64,000 bases of DNA from Epiperipatus broadwayi (taxonomy: Eukaryota; Onychophora; Udeonychophora; Euonychophora; Peripatidae), in NCBI GenBank assembly GCA_028023455.1, contig JAQFVV010000351.1, forward strand, positions 182,001 to 246,000. The letters are read 5' to 3'. Position 1 is the first letter of the stretch. The number at the start of each line of letters is the position of its first letter. The notes beneath the pieces are model-generated. The model was not told where the DNA came from. It searched no databases and worked only from the letters and a program-made list of their open reading frames with translations. Positions 24,746 through 35,950 of this stretch are shown here, piece after piece. The position numbers and the translations under genes were made by a program.

Positions 24746-27700
24746 TATTAAAGTTTTCATTTTTCATGGATATCATATTTATTCTCTTACAATATATATG
24801 CATGTGGGTGTTATAGAAGAATATTATAATTTAGTTATTGAATTTTATTTATTATCAGCCTTATAAATTTATATAAACTGATTGGATAATTTGCCACATG
24901 TTTATTTCTATTTTTGCCATGAATAGTTGATATGTGCCTGTATCATTAGCTTATTGGGTCTGAGTTAGTAAATTTAGAGATAGTACTAAGAGAATTGTGT
25001 ATTAATATTTTGTTATATTCAGTTAATGTAGCTCTTTATACATACCCATGTTGTTATTTTATATATCATGTTTAGATAAAGGAATGGAAGTTATTGAGGG
25101 ATTTCTTTAAGTATTTAATATTATTTAATAGGTATTATTTGATGACATGATCATGGTTGAATCTTAGCAATTTTATTAATTAATGCTGTCTGTATTGTAT
25201 TTCAATTTTGGCATATTTAAATCTGCTTATGTAGTGTAGAAAATATATATCTCAAGAAGCTGATTTTAAGTATTTGATGATTATTATTATAAAAATTTAA
25301 GTATGCCATGAGTTTCTTATTAAAAGAGTTTCTGAAATCTTGATAGAAAATTTATTTCCATAATCATTTTATTCAAATTTATAAATATAGACATACACAT
25401 ATTACTGCTAAAAAGGCCACACTATATTGTCAGTGTTAAGATAAAATAAAATAAAAATTATTATGAGAGTAATGCATTTTTCTTTCACCATCTCTATGAT
25501 ACTCACTATAAGCTTTAATAATTAATAGATGCCAATAAGTGGTATATAAATGGTGATGGAAAAATGTATGCTGATAACATAGCAGTATGTACATTAGAAT
25601 CATATAATAAAATTTATGTAATATTTTATTTGTTGATACAAAATCCTGGCCATGGGATAGAGGTGCTTATAGTTTATAAATTAAAAATATTATAATACAA
25701 AAACTGAATGAGTTTCAGATTTATATGACTACCCTAGCAAGTTTCACTAAGAATGTAAACACATATATATTTTTTTAACTTTGGCTGATAGCTTGAGAGT
25801 ATGTTAGAGAGATAAATGATGATTGCTAGAGGGAAGATGCATTATATGCTAAAAGTCCAGTTGTACTATTTCCAATATTCAAAGCTTCTTACTGATAAAA
25901 TTCATACACTTGAAACTAGTCTGGGGATATTGGATAAAACAACATAGGATCTCAATTTATAAATAACTATCATCAGCTGTTTATAAGTTATTAAAGCTTT
26001 AATAAATGGCACAAAAATGATGAAACAAAAATGTATACTAGTAAATCAGCATTATGTAAATTGGAATCATGTAGCTATCAAACTTAATAAATAACTATGC
26101 TCTTATTAAGTTGTAATTAGTTTATTATTTATAAGTCATTTTAAGCAATATAATGATTAATAATACTAAATGTAATTAAAAGGGGATAGAGAAAACAATA
26201 TGTAAAAAGACTAGCCTGAGACGTCAACCTCATTTTAGTTAGTCATGAAAAAATAATACAGTAAATGATCATATGAAATATGCTGAAGCATCAATATATT
26301 AGGCAATTGTATTTAGCTTGTATATAATAAGATTAGTATTTATGTTTGGTAAATTAATATTCTCTTATTCATTATTTAAAAAGAGCTTCATTTGAAAAGT
26401 AACAATGAGTATATCAACATATGCTGAAAGTAACTTATTGAACATAATGGGCATGAAAAGAGAATGAAAAAAGATGAATGAAAAATAATTTGGAGATGGG
26501 CAATGAAAACAGTAGAGCAAGGTAGCTACTGATTATTTTTTTTAGTTCTGATAAGTAATATTGCTGCAATTATGCTAACCCAAACCAAAGGGTTACATTT
26601 TAAAACTCAGTCTTAATTATTTTCCAGATTATGGACAAAACTAGTGATATTTAACTAAATCAGCTAGTTATTGAACACATAAAAATTAACGTTTTATTAT
26701 AGCATCTTTTTTCCATTCTCATCTCAGGCTCATATTTTAACTGTCGCAATATATATATTCGTTCACAAATGCATTAGCTACCTGTTGTGATAATACAACT
26801 TACATCTTTAATCAATTTCTGTCCTGCTTGGATTGAGTTATAAAAAATAATTAATGTCTATATAAAATTAATTTACATACTTTAAAAATTATTGTACAAA
26901 GTGTGTGTATATTAATACACACACATACCCTTGCCATTTAATATCATTTACTGTTGCATAAAAAATATATAGTATTAAAATACATGCACTTTATTTTTAA
27001 AATTGATCAATTAAATCATTTGATTGCATTTTTGTTGTTAAGTTCAGATTTTGTTTCCTTAATGAAGAAGATGAAAGGTTTCTTTATGTATTGCCTCTTT
27101 CAACTGCTCATTATTGGACACTTTCTTAGTTGATCATAAAGTCTTTTATTCATGTTAGTATTCTCTGGCAAATTATTCTTATTTCCTGTTTTGAACTCCC
27201 ACATACTGATTCTTTCCTCATCACTGTAAGTCTTTTTACAACTGATTGTTGCAAAAATCTCTAATTGAGTAAATTTTTCTAAGGAGCGATGGCCTTCTAC
27301 CATTTTTGGAGGCCATTAAAAAAAGATTGGAGAATAATTCCAGATAAGAAAAAAAACAGATAAGAAAAATCGTTTTATTAAGCAGACATTTCAAAATAAA
27401 CAGCCTGTCATTATTACAGTTTTTGACTGGAATACTTTGAAATGTCAACAACTTTTAAAGAACAATAGTGGTTTATTTCCACTTTATAAAAATGTATAGT
27501 TGATATAAATTACTGACTTTCCTCATTAAAACATAAAAAGCAACTGCTTATTTGTCACTATCAATTAAGCAAGAAATGTGTCACTGAAACTATATTTTAG
27601 AAACCAAAAAAAAAATTAAAACTATGATCACAGGTTTAAAGCTTCCAATGATCTTTTTCAGTATGTTATCCAAACTTTAGAATATTTATATTTTACAGCT

Positions 27701-28174
27701 ACCTTTTTTAAAAAAAAAAAAACAACTACGGATAAATGTGTGTGTTTGTATGCGTCATATACAAGACAATAATTTAAATACCTTGGTTTCGAATATCTAT
27801 ATATTGATTTTTTTTTTTTCCAAATTGAAACAAAAGATAAAATTACCATTTTCATAAGTTACTTTGTATCTTATATTATTATCTTGTAACAAAAATAGAT
27901 GAATAAAAAGTAAAACAAAGTAATTCACAGTTAGAAGTTTTGTTGGTTTTTTGAACTTCAATTATTATTGGATGTTTATCTTGGGCTGAAGGTGTCCGTA
28001 ATTATCTAAATAAATTTTGTTCATTACTTGAATTTTTTCTGCTATTCAGAAGTTTTTCTACTTAAAACTTAAAAGTCATACTATTTCATGTAAAAACAAA
28101 AACAATTCAGAAAATTACATTAAGACATCTTTATATTCTGGTAAAGTGGTTTTATATCCTTAAACTCTATTAAA
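24746..28174. other. AT-rich non-coding DNA, no gene recognised
   Basis: Minus frames at 27100-27303 and 27236-27451 overlap and read as fairly ordinary protein ('LEKFTQLEIFATISCKKTYS'), but match no family known to me and have no splice or promoter context. The remainder is TA-rich with short microsatellites ('TGTGTGTATATTAATACACA' near 26900). Confidence 0.5.
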
Positions 28175-28262
28175 TTGATGGGTTCTCTGAAAGTCTGTGC
28201 TCATATACCCTATATATTACATATATAGACACAGGTATATAATAAGCCTGTGTTTCAGTTAT
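28175..28262 (+). repeat. R1 fragment (3' portion only)
   Basis: 'CTGAAAGTCTGTGCTCATAT' through 'GGTATATAATAAGCCTGTGT' is nearly identical to 49485-49550. A truncated R1 copy that keeps only the B-box-side end. Confidence 0.8.
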
Positions 28263-30329
28263 TAAACTGGTCTTATATATATATATATATCTTGTAACAG
28301 AAAAAAATTAAGTGAGTTAAAACAATTCATTATCAAATTGCCCTTATGTTGGCTCTCAAGTTACACTTAATGGAGATTAAATTATGAAAATTATTGAGAT
28401 AATATTTATCCATTATAAAACTAACCTTTTATTTTGAGTGATCAACGCCAAAGTTATATATCCTTTTATACTGAGTGTTTCATAATAAAAATCTGTTCTT
28501 TTTCATAACATGAATAAGGGCATCTAATTGCCTGCATCTTTGCACATCGTTTTATAACAAAATACTTTAGCAATAAAATACTAAAATATAAAGCATAGAT
28601 TTACATTTATCATCACTTATAAATCACTTTATTGGACACTATCGAACTCAATGATTAAAATTTAAGAAATAATTTTTAAAAAAGCAAACATTGGATGGTA
28701 TCTTCATTTTACCATGACTCAAACTTATCTTCTTGATGAAATGACAGTTTAGCATATAAACATAGGTAGTTTTATTACTTAAATTTTATTAATCAATGTC
28801 AAAAATGTATATTAAACATTAAAATATATCTATATTAATTTTAAAATTGTTTTATATAATCTCTAAATTCCAAATGTTCAACTTATTAAGCATAAACAAC
28901 TATATGTATTACTTTTATTCAATATATTTTTAATCCTCAAATTCTTCACTTATCAAAACAAATCCCATTAATCACTCTATCATTTTGGCATATTATCTGA
29001 TAACTAATTGTAAAGCATCTAATTTTTTTTTTATATAATTCACCTCTCATAATAATTAAAAAATAGGATATAGATATTCTTGAAATATAAATAAATATAA
29101 TGGGTTAAAATTTGTGTAAATGAATAAGTGACCGATGAAATAGCTCATAATGTTGGATGTCAGTTTCTGTAATAGTAAAAATTAAGGTTAATCAACTATT
29201 ATTAGATAATTAATATATTATGTCTGGATGCTAATTTCATAATGTAATCAATAAATAATTATTATCTCATGTGATTTAATTCAAACCATGGTATTAACAT
29301 GTCAATTTCTGTAACAGTATAAAGATATTAAAATGATCATCTATTAATAAATAAATGACTTAACATTTTCAGATATTTTTATAATATTATAAAGATATAA
29401 AAATTAGATTAAGACTCAGTTGAAATATCAAATTGTACTAGCATGAAGTATGTATAAACTAATGATTAAATAAATGTTATGAACATTCACCAATTTATAT
29501 TTGTTTAAATTATATATATATTAATTTAATCAATTGATGTTTAATAAATCATTATTTTAACTTTTACTAATTATCTATTCATATAATCAATAAAATATAA
29601 CTGATGAAATGCTACAATAATACAATAAATTGTTAAAATATGTAAGTATTTATTCAGTATTTGTCTAGCTTAACTTTAATAAGCAAGTAAATTATAGAGA
29701 CTGTTGAAGCTGATATTAAAATATAGAGACTATGAACAATGACAAAATCCAACTTTAATTAATAAAATAAAAATTTATTAATATAATAAACATAATAAAT
29801 GAAAAATATATATTTTAGATAATATGCAAATGAAGTAATCTTTGTTATGCTATTGAATTACAAATTAATTATTTGTTTTATTTATTGAATTTATTATATA
29901 ATTTTTTACATGTGTATTTAGCAGATGTTGTAAATGTTACACAATAAACCAGATAGAAAATATTATCTTTACATAAATATTTATAAATAAGTGCTTAAAA
30001 TTATATATAAAAATTTTAAATAAGTATGTGTAGTTTGTTTGCTGTTTTCTTGGAATCATAAAAGTGAATTACAAAATTGAAAATTATTAAAAATTATGAT
30101 ACAGCCAATGTATATTAAAATATATACTATCACAAAAACAATTGGTTAATTCTTATACTAAAAATCTATTACTCTCTAAATAAATAATGAAACAATCAAA
30201 TATACTATAAGATTTCAAATAAAAACAAACAAAACTAATAATAAGAAATATATTTATATTTTGTTTTTAAGGTAATCTAAAACTTTTTTTGATTACTTTA
30301 TATATATAGGTACTATAAATAAGCACAGG
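28263..30329. other. Very AT-rich non-coding DNA
   Basis: No gene. An imperfect repeat of 'ATGTCARTTTCTGTAAYAGT' occurs at about 29157 and 29308. Long stretches are composed almost only of A and T. Confidence 0.5.
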
Positions 30330-30690
30330 TATTTTAACTTTTTCAGCGATGTTGGCATTAAGTAAGCACTTCGTGTGCTCATTTAATGACATGTTATTTT
30401 CTTTCTTTACTGACGTAAAAAGTATACGCATGACGTCAATCAAAATATGCTCGTTTTAAAGCTCAATGTCTAAGCTTTCAAACGATCTTTATCTCAAAAA
30501 CATCGGCTGAAATTTGGATTTTTGGCAGTTTTAATCAACTACAGCATTTAATTTTTTTGTTTTTTTGATAATTTCTGTACTTATCACGAAGCGATAAAAG
30601 ACAAAAATGATTTACGGGCTGCAAGTGAAAATTTCTCCGGTGTTATTCACAAACAAGGCCTACAATAGAAATTCAACATAATTTTCTCAT
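30330..30690. other. Structured, CpG-bearing island of unknown nature
   Basis: Stands out from its AT-rich flanks. It holds perfect short hairpins: 'AGCAC-TTCGT-GTGCT' at about 30368-30382 and 'TTATC...GATAA' near 30581-30597. It also holds a CRE-like palindrome 'TGACGTCA' (within 'CATGACGTCAATC', about 30430-30442) and a related 'TGACGTAA' upstream. The minus strand is open for about 50 codons across the first 170 bp. The product is unrecognised. It may be the end of an unnamed repeat family. Confidence 0.35.
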
Positions 30691-30955
30691 AAGTTAAATT
30701 TTTAAATTTTTTTTTAATTTTTTGAAAAAAAAATTTTTTTTAATAATTTTAGTTTGTAATTAGTGTGTGCTAATTTGTAGTTATATATGCTCATATAGAA
30801 TTCATATCTATGGAAAACTTAGTCTGTGTTTCTAGTTATATATTTATTTATTTATGTTCATATAGAATTCATATCTATCATAATTTTTCAACGTTCTACC
30901 TACACTTTTTGAAAATCATTAATTATGTTTATATAATATAGTTTACAAGTACTGA

Positions 30956-31520
30956 GTTATAAAACTAATAATCAAATGTATACAAACATTGCATACACAA
31001 GCATATAATCAAATTCTGATTCTTGTTTATGTTTTTGTTTATTCTTGTTCATGCTTTGGTTTTGCTATATGTTTCATAACATTATTTTCAAGTCTATAGC
31101 TAACAAATGAACTGTATGCAAATAAATTATATCTATGTGGTACAATAAATATAACAAGATAGCATCACTTCTGTGCATAAAGAATATAAACATCACTTGT
31201 GTGCATAAAGAATATAAACAGCTACAAAAAGAATATAAACAGTTATAAACCTAATAATCAAATGTATACAAACATTGCATACACAAACATATAATCAAAT
31301 TCTGATTCTTGTTTATGTTTTTGTTTATTCTAGTTCATGCTTTGGTTTTACTATATGTTTCATAACATTATTTTCAAGTCTATAGATAATAAATAAACTA
31401 TATGCTAATAAATTATATCTATGTGGTACAATAAATATAACAAGATATCATCACTTCTATGCATAAAGAATATACACATGACTGGTGTCCATAAATAATA
31501 TAAACATCACTGATGTACAC
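30956..31520 (+). repeat. Tandem duplication, period 286 bp
   Basis: The unit starting 'GTTATAAAACTAATAATCAA' at 30956 recurs at 31242 and stays alignable through 'CAAGATATCATCACTTCTAT'. Copies are about 90% similar by eye. Within the 3' part a shorter word 'GCATAAAGAATATAAACA' is itself repeated. Confidence 0.9.
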
Positions 31521-31666
31521 AAAAAAATATAAAATGAAGAGATGAAACTCATTTTATCAGTGATATAGACAGTAGTCTACAATTTCTATTTTTAGATAGA
31601 CAAGAAGCCAATTTCTATGATGATTTCTTTTGTATCTTTTATTAGGATGAATCTTTTTCTTTATAG

Positions 31667-31762
31667 ATGCCTTTGACATTTAGAACATTTGGGGTACAAG
31701 ATAAAAATGAAGAAGTCATATCCGACTTGTTTTGGAGATTGTGAAGCTGTGGATTATCTCAG
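31667..31762 (+). other. Candidate exon with consensus splice sites
   Basis: Preceded by a pyrimidine-rich acceptor ('TCTTTTTCTTTATAG') and followed by a strong donor ('CTCAG|GTAAGA'). It opens with ATG and encodes 25 residues ('MPLTFRTFGVQDKNEE...') before a stop 18 bases short of the donor, so as an internal exon no frame is fully open. It could be a non-coding or 5' UTR exon, an lncRNA exon, or chance. Confidence 0.25.
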
Positions 31763-32489
31763 GTAAGACATGTTATACATGTTTAGAAAGATAATTTTGT
31801 GAGGAATATAAAGAAATTATAATTAAAGATGTATTTTGAATTTTAGTTAATGTTAATTTCCAAATTATGAACAAACAATGAAATAATAATTATTTTGGAT
31901 GTGAAAATTTCTTTTTTGTCCTTATTTTTTTATACAGTTATCACTATTTATTTTATGTTCATTGTTTTCCTTAATTTTTCTAGTTTCTAGCAATGTAATT
32001 GTTTTTGATCTAACATAATTAAAACTGCAGTTATTGTGAAAAATGTGTCTCAGGCCAGTATTTTAAAAAATTCAATATGGCGGCTTGAAGCTGAATAGTT
32101 AAAGTAAATAATAACAACACATGACCTATTTAATTTTATCCAAAAATTTTCATGTATGTTCATTAACTCAAACTCCATTGAAAAGCATATTTATTAATAT
32201 ATATATATCAACATAACAATATTTGCAAAAACACAATCAAATTAAAGATCATGAGACTGTAGAGCTCTTTTTAGGCTTCTATGATGTTAACCATGGTATG
32301 AAATTATACTAAATAAGTATGATATTTGAAGTCCAATTATATCCTAATTATAGCATTTAAAAAATTTATTATCTTGAATGAAATATACATGTTTTAAATA
32401 AAATATTCTGTAAAAAAATATTGAAATGTTAATCTGTTGATATTTCATAATTAACATTGATAATGTAGAGATTTGAACTTAGAATTTTT
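31763..32489. other. Non-coding DNA, no gene recognised
   Basis: AT-rich; only a (TA)n run near 32195. Nothing supported. Confidence 0.5.
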
Positions 32490-33760
32490 CAGTTTATAGG
32501 CATCATCTGCACCATTTGAAAGAACCAACTCACATGACCCACATACATGCAAAAAATAAATTATCCCCAATATACATATTTCATGCAGGAACTATCACAT
32601 ATTACATTGGGCCAAATCATAATCTATCACACTTATATACAATCAGCACTCAGCTTATATTAAAATAGCAATACCTTAATCTTTATTGAGCAGGCTTTAA
32701 TTTTCTCCTCTTCCAACTACCCAACCATTCATTTCATTGAAAAACCAACAATGGAACATTCAAAGTCTTTAGTGGGTTGGATATTTTAGTCATATCCAGA
32801 TAGACAATATGTCAATATAACTCTTCATATTATCAAATCATTATGTATCCAAATATTAATAGGAGAGGAATGGGCTGAATTTATCAATGAAACTGATATC
32901 CAAGGGCAATATGTAATTAGCTTATTCATTCAGTGTATTGAATGTTTTTATATAAATAAATAGAGGAATATGAAATTTAAAGTATAGGGAATTGCTCTTA
33001 ATATAAACTGAGCACTAATTGTATATATGTGTAGGGTATTATGATCTGGCTCAACTAATGGGTGTTTTTTGCTGCATGAAATATGTATATAGCGAATCAT
33101 TTATTTTTTTCACTTGTATATGGTCGTGTGTCATTTTTTATGACAGTGTGGAGGATGAATATAGACTGAAAATCATGTTCAAATTCCTCTACTTACTTAT
33201 ATAAAAACATCAATACACTGAATAAATAGGCTAATTATGTATTGTCTTGGGAATAGGTAAATCTATAAGTTTGCAAAGTCTCTTCTATAAATATATGGAT
33301 ATATAATGGTCTGATAACATGAGAGATTATATTGAGGTAATGTCTATATTGGTATGACTACAATATCAAATTCACAAAGGGTTTTGAGTGTTCTGATATT
33401 GGTTTTTTAATGATGTGGATCAGTGAATAATTAGAATGATTGAGAAGATTGAAGCCTGTCCATTAAAGTTTAAGGAATTGCTATTTTAATATATGCTGAA
33501 CACTGAGTATATATGTGTCAAAAAATTATGATCTGGCCCAACTGATAACTGCTGGATCTGAATGAAATATGTATATTAGGAATACATTTATTTTCTTTGC
33601 ATGTATGTGATCATGGGTGTCACTTGTTTGAGATTATGTGGAGAATGAATATGGCTGAAAATTTCTAAGTTGAAATCTCTATTGAATTATTTAAGAAACA
33701 TTTAGTACAATGAATGAATAGGTTAATAAAATTGTTGTATCATTGATAATTTAATCTATA
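32490..33760. repeat. R1 cluster: one inverted and two tandem direct units
   Basis: 32490-32985 carries R1 in reverse (core reverse 'TTGGGCCAAATCATAATC', then the 'CAATGGAACATTCAAAG' side). 32986-33760 carries it forward twice: the core 'GATCTGGC' occurs at 33043 and 33530, a 487-bp period. The unit can be followed past the B-box-like 'ATGTTCAAATTCC' (about 33175) into 'GAATAAATAGGCTAATTATG', then 'GGTCTGATAACATGAGAGAT', then back to 'GAGTGTTCTGATATTGG'. This shows the real unit is about 450-490 bp. The inverted and direct parts share 'TTCAGTGTATTGA' arms (about 32935 and 33215). Confidence 0.8.
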
Positions 33761-34329
33761 ATATCATATTGTATTATTTAAGATATTTTCTTAATATTAT
33801 ACACTAGGTCACTGAGATCATTCTGTCAATAAATATATTCCTGTGACATTGTAAATGCATTATAAGATGAAATAATTTATAATAAGATGTTAGCAGACCT
33901 CTCAAAAGACAAGCCTTTAGGAGCAAATTTTTTTCTTCATCTAACAATTTATTTTTATAGACAAATCCAATTATTAATATTATGTATATTGCATTAATTT
34001 TTCTTGTTGAGATGGAGATTAAAAACAGAGCCAATATAAGATCAGGGGCTTATACACTTTTTTCTGATGATGACACAATTAAGTTATTATCCTACATATT
34101 GTTTTTATAGTTTCAGTCAAATTTAACACATTACTATGTAATAATGGACTATTTCCATCATCTTGAATGTATAGAAAATTTTAAACTTTATTTAAACTTT
34201 TCACATACAAACAATTTCTTAGTAATAACACACAAATAGACAACAAAGGTTGGTAATGACACAATGTTTCAAGTAATATTATTCTTCATTTTTTTTCAAG
34301 GGTTACTGGTCTCACAGTGACAGTATTAG

Positions 34330-34412
34330 CATCGAAGCTGAATTCACACATTTAGATTCTTTAATATCAAATTTAAGGCAATCACTCTAACCAAATGAGC
34401 TAAAGAGACAAT
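34330..34412 (-). repeat. tRNA-like module in the 3' region of the left Penelope-like arm
   Basis: Minus strand: 'TTTAGCTCATTTGGTTAGAG' is an excellent tRNA A-box (usual T-R-G-C-T-C-A-G-T-T-G-G-T-T-A-G-A-G), followed by 'CTTAAAT' at the anticodon-loop position. The B-box side is decayed. It lies about 55 bp past the coding end, at the same relative place as the module in the other arm. Confidence 0.55.
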
Positions 34413-34464
34413 AAAATTTTCATATTTATATATGAGGGAAATCCTCATGAGTCCAATTTTTTTA

Positions 34465-35090
34465 TTATTTTTTTCTGAGAGTAAGGGCAATTAAAGGCTT
34501 CCATACATTGTGTATTGCCAAATTGGATTGACTCATAATATTATTTGCCTTTATAATATAAGCAGCTTCTTTGAATTTTCTTTTTTGCATCTTTTCATCT
34601 CTATCCAATATTTTTGTGTTTTCCCTATTAAACATATGATCATTAGTACATACATGGTCTGCTTTTTCTTTTTTCACTATTAGTTTGTGGTCTTCCAATT
34701 TCTGTTTAATAGGGTGACAGTACTAACCAATATACTTCCCTCCACATTTACATATTTCATAGATATAGTTTTTGTTCTTCATCATGTCCAATTTAGGCTT
34801 GGTAAAAGTAAGAATTCCTTCAAGTGTGGTATGGTTTTGGAAAGCTGTTCTAATGTTATATTGAGGGAGATTTTCTATAATTTGTCTATAGTTCCTGGTA
34901 TGTATGAATACACTGTAGTACCAATAATTATTTTTTTCTTTTGGTGCCCCTTTTTGTTGTCTATTAAAGATTTTCTTGATTACCACTGATGGATAATTAT
35001 ACTTCATAAGAGTTTGTTCTGTGTGAATCTTTTCATTTGCCAAATGACTGGTTTTCAAACAAATTTCCTCTGTTCTATTCCATTGTGGTT
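34465..35090 (-). pseudogene. Penelope-like element C-terminal region with GIY-YIG endonuclease (left arm)
   Basis: The minus strand is open from about 35090 down to the terminal stop at 34465, interrupted by one in-frame stop (34723-34725). The order is a linker ('EQTLMKYNYPSVVIKKIF'), then 'PKLDMMKNKNYIYEICKCGG' followed by 'KYIG', which is the GIY-YIG core with the Cys pair (C-x-C) seen in Penelope-like elements. The stop comes next, then 'KLEDHKLIVKK', then 'DHVCTNDHMF' (family pattern H-x4-G-H), 'KILDRDEK', 'REFKEA'-type helix ('RKFKEAAYII') and a final 'VWKPLI'. The stop sits directly after Y-I-G, so the domain is dead. The upstream reverse transcriptase is missing. The plus-strand frame 34687-34989 is its antisense shadow. 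Confidence 0.8.
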
Positions 35091-35093
35091 TGG

Positions 35094-35660
35094 AAAATGA
35101 AAAGATTCACATAGAACAAACTCTCATGAAGAATGGTTATACATCAGCAGTTTTGAAGAAAAATTTTAATAGCCAACAAAGTGAGACAGCAAAAGAAATA
35201 ACATTGGACTATATATACCAGAAATGGTAGACAAATTAAATAAAATCTGCAGTCAATATAATATTAGAATAACTTTCCAAAGACATACACTACTTTGAGG
35301 AATTCTTACTTCTATCAAGCCTAAACTGGAAATGCTGAAGAACAAAAACTCCATGTATGAACTACCATATGAATGTGAAAAGAAGTATATTTGATGAAAT
35401 TTGTTACCCTATTGAACACCAATTGAAAAAACACAAAGTAATGGTTAAAAGAAAAAATGGGTGTGTGCATAATAGTAGACTGTGTATGTACTAATGACCA
35501 TATCTTTAATAAGGAAAATTAAATAGAGAAAAAGATGCAAAGAAGAAAATTCAAGGAAGCTGCTCATATTACAATGGCAAATAATGCTGTAACTGAACCC
35601 ACTGTGGTAATACCCAATGTATGGAACCCTCTAATTAACCTTGCTCTTAGAAAAAATGAA
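35094..35660 (+). pseudogene. Penelope-like element C-terminal remnant (right arm)
   Basis: Mirror copy of the left-arm coding region. It begins 'KIHIEQTLMKNGYTSAVLKK' (35108 on), then degenerates into frameshifted pieces. 'CGKKYI'-like residues can be traced near 35376-35395 and the 'VWNPLINLALRK' equivalent at about 35620-35650. Many stops and indels; no function possible. Confidence 0.7.
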
Positions 35661-35735
35661 TACCTCAGTTGGTTAAAGCATTTCTCTTAAATTTGATATT
35701 CATGAATTTAAAGGTTCAAGTTTGATTCCTCTGTT
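35661..35735 (+). repeat. tRNA-like module in the 3' region of the right Penelope-like arm
   Basis: 'TACCTCAGTTGGTTAAAGCA' (A-box), 'CTTAAAT' (anticodon-loop position), then 'AAAGGTTCAAGTTTGATTCC' (B-box region). It starts within a few bases of the coding end. The anticodon stem does not pair, so this is not a working tRNA gene. Confidence 0.6.
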
Positions 35736-35950
35736 TATACTGTGACTGGTTAGGCCAGTAACATTTGAAGAAGAGTGGAGAATATTACTATTTGAAACAT
35801 TGTGTCATTACTACCCTGGGTTGTCTATTTGTGTGTTACTACTAACAAGACATTTGTATTTCAAGTTTTTTAAAATAAAATTTAAAATTTTCTATACATT
35901 CAACATTTACTGATAGATAATGAAAATAGTCTAACATATTATCACATCTA

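Larger units (their letters stand above)
34130..35950. mobile_element. Palindromic pair of Penelope-like retroelement 3' halves (head-to-head)
   Basis: The left arm (34130-35045) and right arm (35090-35950) are imperfect reverse complements along their whole length, about 0.9 kb each, with a spacer of about 45 bp. Coding parts of both arms translate to the linker plus GIY-YIG endonuclease end of a Penelope-like element. The 3' non-coding parts ('TAACACACAAATAGACAACA' on the left) pair with 35821-35845 on the right. The reverse transcriptase domain is absent from both arms. The arms have diverged and carry different disruptions, so the structure is not an assembly mirror. Confidence 0.85.

Noticed and set aside
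27100-27451. Gene on the minus strand from two overlapping frames
   Set aside because: Unrecognised, frames overlap in different phases, and no splice or promoter context; kept only as a note.
34687-34989. 100-codon plus-strand frame
   Set aside because: Antisense shadow of the left Penelope-like arm.
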